Of a stretch of 43,638 bases of DNA, positions 41,135 through 43,638 are shown in pieces (the first letter of the stretch is position 1; the number at the start of each line of letters is the position of its first letter). The position numbers were made by a program, and so were the translations under genes. The stretch spans positions 1 to 43,638 of the forward strand of contig CALUJF010000024.1 in NCBI GenBank assembly GCA_944320855.1, given 5' to 3'. Below the pieces are notes generated by a model. That model saw only the letters and a list, made by a program, of their open reading frames with translations. It did no database searches and was not told the origin of the DNA. Source of the DNA: an uncultured Phocaeicola sp. GTDB taxonomy: Bacteria; Bacteroidota; Bacteroidia; Bacteroidales; Bacteroidaceae.

Positions 41135-42040
41135 CTAATCCAAATTAGCTTTTCCTGTTTCTTTCAGCTCCTCGATAACCTTCAGCAGATACTGTCCGTA
41201 CTGATTCTTCAGCATCGGTTCCGCATTCTTTCTCATCTGCTCCTCAGTTATCCATCCCTTACGGTAAGCAATACCCTCTAAGCAGGCAATTTTCAGTCCC
41301 GTACGTTTCTCCAGCACCTCTATATAAGTAGAAGCCTCGCTCAGCGAGTCATGCGTACCAGTGTCAAGCCATGCAAAACCGCGTCCAAGAGTCTGCACTT
41401 TCAGCTCCCCGTCCTCCAGGAAACGCTGGTTCACGGTAGTGATTTCCAGTTCACCGCGTGCCGACGGCTTGATGTTCTTTGCCACGTCCACCACCTTGTT
41501 AGGATAGAAGTACAGCCCCACCACCGCATAGTTCGATTTCGGTTTAGCCGGTTTCTCCTCAATGCTCAGACAGTTGCCGTCCTTGTCAAATTCCGCCACC
41601 CCGTAACGTTCCGGGTCGTTCACCCAGTATCCGAACACCGTTGCCTTCTTCTCTTCCTCAGCATTGCGTACCGCCTCTTTCAGCATACCGCTGAATCCCG
41701 CTCCATGGAAGATATTGTCGCCCAATACCAGACATGCAGAATCGTCACCTATAAACTCCTCTCCTATGATGAAAGCCTGAGCCAGTCCGTCCGGAGAAGG
41801 CTGTTCCGCATATTCAAACTTCACCCCGAACTCTGTACCGTCGCCAAGCAGACGTTTGAATCCCGGCAAGTCATGAGGAGTCGATATAATCAGAATCTCC
41901 CTTATACCTGCAAGCATCAGCACAGAGATAGGATAATAAATCATCGGTTTGTCAAAGATAGGGAGCATCTGTTTGCTCACCCCCTTTGTGATAGGATACA
42001 GTCTTGTTCCGCTACCACCAGCAAGTACGATACCTTTCAT
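41135..42040 (-). CDS. rfbA: Glucose-1-phosphate thymidylyltransferase
   Basis: 301 residues. First step of dTDP-L-rhamnose synthesis for surface polysaccharides. The nucleotide-binding loop is [31 protein letters not shown] carries the metal aspartate; [19 protein letters not shown] and [11 protein letters not shown] follow as in RmlA. Full length. It is read after rfbC on the same strand; the rfbB and rfbD genes are not in the window. Confidence 0.95.
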   Translation of the reverse strand: MKGIVLAGGSGTRLYPITKGVSKQMLPIFDKPMIYYPISVLMLAGIREILIISTPHDLPGFKRLLGDGTEFGVKFEYAEQPSPDGLAQAFIIGEEFIGDDSACLVLGDNIFHGAGFSGMLKEAVRNAEEEKKATVFGYWVNDPERYGVAEFDKDGNCLSIEEKPAKPKSNYAVVGLYFYPNKVVDVAKNIKPSARGELEITTVNQRFLEDGELKVQTLGRGFAWLDTGTHDSLSEASTYIEVLEKRTGLKIACLEGIAYRKGWITEEQMRKNAEPMLKNQYGQYLLKVIEELKETGKANLD

Positions 42041-42092
42041 ATTTTTTGAGTTTTTAAGTTCTTAAGTTCTTGAGTTTTTAAGTTTTTTGAGT
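42041..42092. repeat. Low-complexity AAGTT/GAGTT repeats between rfbC and rfbA
   Basis: Irregular tandem units such as TTTTTAAGTTCTTAAGTTC and TGAGTTTTTAAG. Beyond it, AGCCTTGT occurs twice (about 42161 and 42182). Such AT-rich runs are frequent around Bacteroides polysaccharide genes. Confidence 0.65.
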
Positions 42093-42193
42093 TGACTAGT
42101 TGACGAGGTAAAAGTGTTTCTTCATTATTAATTTTTAATTTTTCATTTTTAATTAATAAAAGCCTTGTCAACTTGTAACTGAAGCCTTGTTAC

Positions 42194-42763
42194 CTAATAA
42201 AGATTTTCATTATAGTCGAACAGCCATTCCGCATCCTTCAGTCTTGGATGATGCTTATCCTTTTCAGACAGAATCACCTTATCAGCCGGGATACCCCATT
42301 CGATACCTAAGTCCGGGTCATCCCATGCTATAGCCCCTTCCGCCTGAGGAGCATAGAAGTTATCACATTTATATTGGAAAATCACCTCCGGAGTCAGCAC
42401 CGCAAAACCGTGAGCAAACCCTCTCGGCACGAAGAACTGCCTGTGGTTATCCTCCGTCAGCTCCACCGCCACATACTTACCGAATGTAGGCGAGCCCTTT
42501 CTGATATCCACTGCCACATCCAGCACAGCCCCCTTTATTACCCTCACCAATTTACTCTGGCAGTAAGGCGGTTTCTGGAAATGCAGTCCCCTGAGCACCC
42601 CATATTGCGATTTGCTTTCATTGTCCTGCACGAATCTCACCTCGCGCACCTCCTTGCAGAAATCCCTTTCCGAAAACGATTCGAAGAAATATCCCCTCTC
42701 GTCATTAAATATGCGTGGCTCAATAATCACCACACCCTCTATATCTGTTTTTATGACGTTCAT
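42194..42763 (-). CDS. rfbC: dTDP-4-dehydrorhamnose 3,5-epimerase
   Basis: 189 residues from ATG at 42763 (MNVIKTDIEGV), the usual start; the frame is open 21 bases further. Third activity of the dTDP-rhamnose pathway. Family signs: IFNDERGYFFESF, GVLRGLHFQKPP with the catalytic histidine, VLDVAVDIRKGSPTFG, and FVPRGFAHGFAVL. Length normal. Confidence 0.95.
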   Translation of the reverse strand: MNVIKTDIEGVVIIEPRIFNDERGYFFESFSERDFCKEVREVRFVQDNESKSQYGVLRGLHFQKPPYCQSKLVRVIKGAVLDVAVDIRKGSPTFGKYVAVELTEDNHRQFFVPRGFAHGFAVLTPEVIFQYKCDNFYAPQAEGAIAWDDPDLGIEWGIPADKVILSEKDKHHPRLKDAEWLFDYNENLY

Positions 42764-42802
42764 AATCCGATTCTTTTTGTACAAAAATTTATATCAATAA
42801 CG

Positions 42803-42810
42803 CAAAGATA
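42803..42810 (-). promoter_or_regulatory. -7 element of rfbC
   Basis: Minus-strand TATCTTTG, 39 bases before the start codon. Confidence 0.45.
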
Positions 42811-42866
42811 CATAAAAACCTGATAAAAACCATATTTGTGTATAGAAATACGCCTATATACACGCC

Positions 42867-42907
42867 AAAGGCCCTGCAGCCATGTTCCCATATGCTGCAG
42901 AGCCTTT
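42867..42907 (-). terminator. Terminator of the HU-family gene
   Basis: Stem AAAGGC and CTGCAGC paired with GCTGCAG and GCCTTT, loop of 13; 24 bases past the stop. Confidence 0.8.
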
Positions 42908-42931
42908 TCACTCAGCCTTTAGTCCGTCACG

Positions 42932-43369
42932 TCAGACTCCGGCCGAAGGTTCTTCCACCTCCTCTTTCTTCTTGTACTTCTGTTCCACCTTTTCAAACTT
43001 CAGTGTACCGAGCATATTGTTAAGCGTCTTACCGCCTCTGAAAAGGATTTTCGCCTTTTCTATCAGTCCGTCGTGATATTCATCTTTCGTGTTGGCACCG
43101 CTACCGCTCAGGCTCACCTGCAAAGAGCCAAGTTCACCGAGTCTTACAATCTCTCCGTTTGCCAACGAATCCGACACCACATCTTCCAGCGCAATGAGCA
43201 CCGCCATTACGTCCGCACGTGTCACCGTACACATCTGCTGTATTCTCTGCGACATCTCTCTGATGCCAGCTTCACCTCTTGCCTGTGCCTGTGCATAAAA
43301 CTTACCTTGTACCTCTGGAGCTGTTGGATCTTTACGTTCTACTACCGAATAAGTCAAATACTTGTCCAT
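42932..43369 (-). CDS. HU-family (HU-HIG type) DNA-binding protein
   Basis: 145 residues. A Bacteroidetes HU-like histone: FYAQAQARGEAGIREMSQRIQQMCTVTRADVMAVLIALEDVV gives the helical dimer part and GEIVRLGELGSLQVSLSG the beta arms, with an IHF-like domain and a Glu/Lys-rich tail (EKVEQKYKKKEEVEEPSAGV). These proteins bind DNA and often accompany polysaccharide or mobile loci. It has a long leader of about 125 bases and tandem repeats upstream. Confidence 0.88.
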   Translation of the reverse strand: MDKYLTYSVVERKDPTAPEVQGKFYAQAQARGEAGIREMSQRIQQMCTVTRADVMAVLIALEDVVSDSLANGEIVRLGELGSLQVSLSGSGANTKDEYHDGLIEKAKILFRGGKTLNNMLGTLKFEKVEQKYKKKEEVEEPSAGV

Positions 43370-43502
43370 AATTTTTTTCCTTTCTTTTTTTAATCATTAA
43401 TATTAAGTTTAATTTGCGCAACCGTTCCGGTACATCCGGCTTCCACCTACCTTCGGGCCCATATTCAGTAAGTTTCCCGCCCTTACCTTTCCGATTACGA
43501 TA

Positions 43503-43510
43503 CAAAGGTA
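43503..43510 (-). promoter_or_regulatory. -7 element of the HU-family gene
   Basis: Minus-strand TACCTTTG, 133 bases before the start codon, so the mRNA would have a long leader. Confidence 0.45.
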
Positions 43511-43568
43511 TGCACACTCCCCGACCCACTGTCAGCCTTTGTCCTCCTTCGTCAGTATTTATATGCTG

Positions 43569-43613
43569 AAAACGGTTGATATCCGTTCACCCAAAACGGT
43601 GATATCCGTTCAC
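43569..43613. repeat. Tandem repeat upstream of the HU-family gene
   Basis: Two copies of AAAACGGTtGATATCCGTTCAC-type sequence (43569-43590 and 43593-43613), differing by one base insertion. Each holds a CGG...GATATC...CCG dyad. The window ends 25 bases later, so more copies may follow. Confidence 0.75.
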
Positions 43614-43638
43614 TTTTCATACTCTTACCTATGGCGAT

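Overview
This is a 43.6 kb chromosomal window that reads as a member of the Bacteroidales (Bacteroides/Phocaeicola-like). Three things support this. Many genes are preceded by the Bacteroidetes -7 promoter element TAnnTTTG, often TAtTTTTG, TAcaTTTG or TAtcTTTG, and lack a Shine-Dalgarno sequence. Lineage-typical proteins are present: exported MORN and YwqK-like proteins, a DUF4954 beta-helix protein, an HU-HIG protein and archaeal-type ProRS. Conserved housekeeping blocks also fit: pyrK-pyrD, holA beside an HsdR_N-like gene, and nif3 with a zinc-ribbon gene. No rRNA, tRNA or CRISPR array was seen.

Layout: (1) 1-5.5 kb holds the 3' end of a HAD phosphatase, a complete IS630-type element whose transposase needs a -1 frameshift, a serine-type sulfatase lipoprotein, a PepSY-associated membrane protein, a perfect 48-bp palindrome, and a thioredoxin-type arsenate reductase. 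(2) 5.5-6.6 kb holds a HxlR regulator and a cupin. (3) 6.7-11.7 kb is a five-gene same-strand cassette: an HTH-like protein, a membrane Ser/Thr kinase, a DUF456 membrane protein, a lipoprotein and a large exported YwqK/MORN-like protein. (4) 11.75-18.9 kb on the minus strand is an AT-rich accessory island. It contains a DpnII-type restriction-modification system (M1, R, an unknown gene, M2) and then four envelope proteins: DUF1963 fused to membrane helices, a secreted protein, and two Ig-like lipoproteins. A gene scar lies at the junction between the two halves.

(5) 19-28.4 kb is mostly core genes: DUF4954, MgtC, dapA, ligA, trmD, a small AT-rich orphan, and pyrD-pyrK. (6) 28.5-29.7 kb holds an XRE-type regulator and a 0.54 kb gene-free stretch with about twelve copies of a TTACAnnTGTAA dyad, one of which overlaps the regulator's own promoter. 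(7) 29.7-43.6 kb holds holA, an HsdR_N-like gene, a coiled-coil zinc-ribbon gene, nif3, proS, a membrane protein overlapping glgB, an exported 14-repeat MORN protein behind an M16 peptidase homologue without a zinc site, folK-like, rfbC, rfbA, and an HU-family gene with tandem repeats upstream.

The most noteworthy signals are the regulator plus dyad array, the kinase cassette, the unknown gene inside the GATC restriction system with a scar at its edge, the 48-bp palindrome that shares half-sites with the HxlR promoter, a clamp-binding-like tail on LigA, and the zinc-site-less M16 protein paired with a MORN protein.
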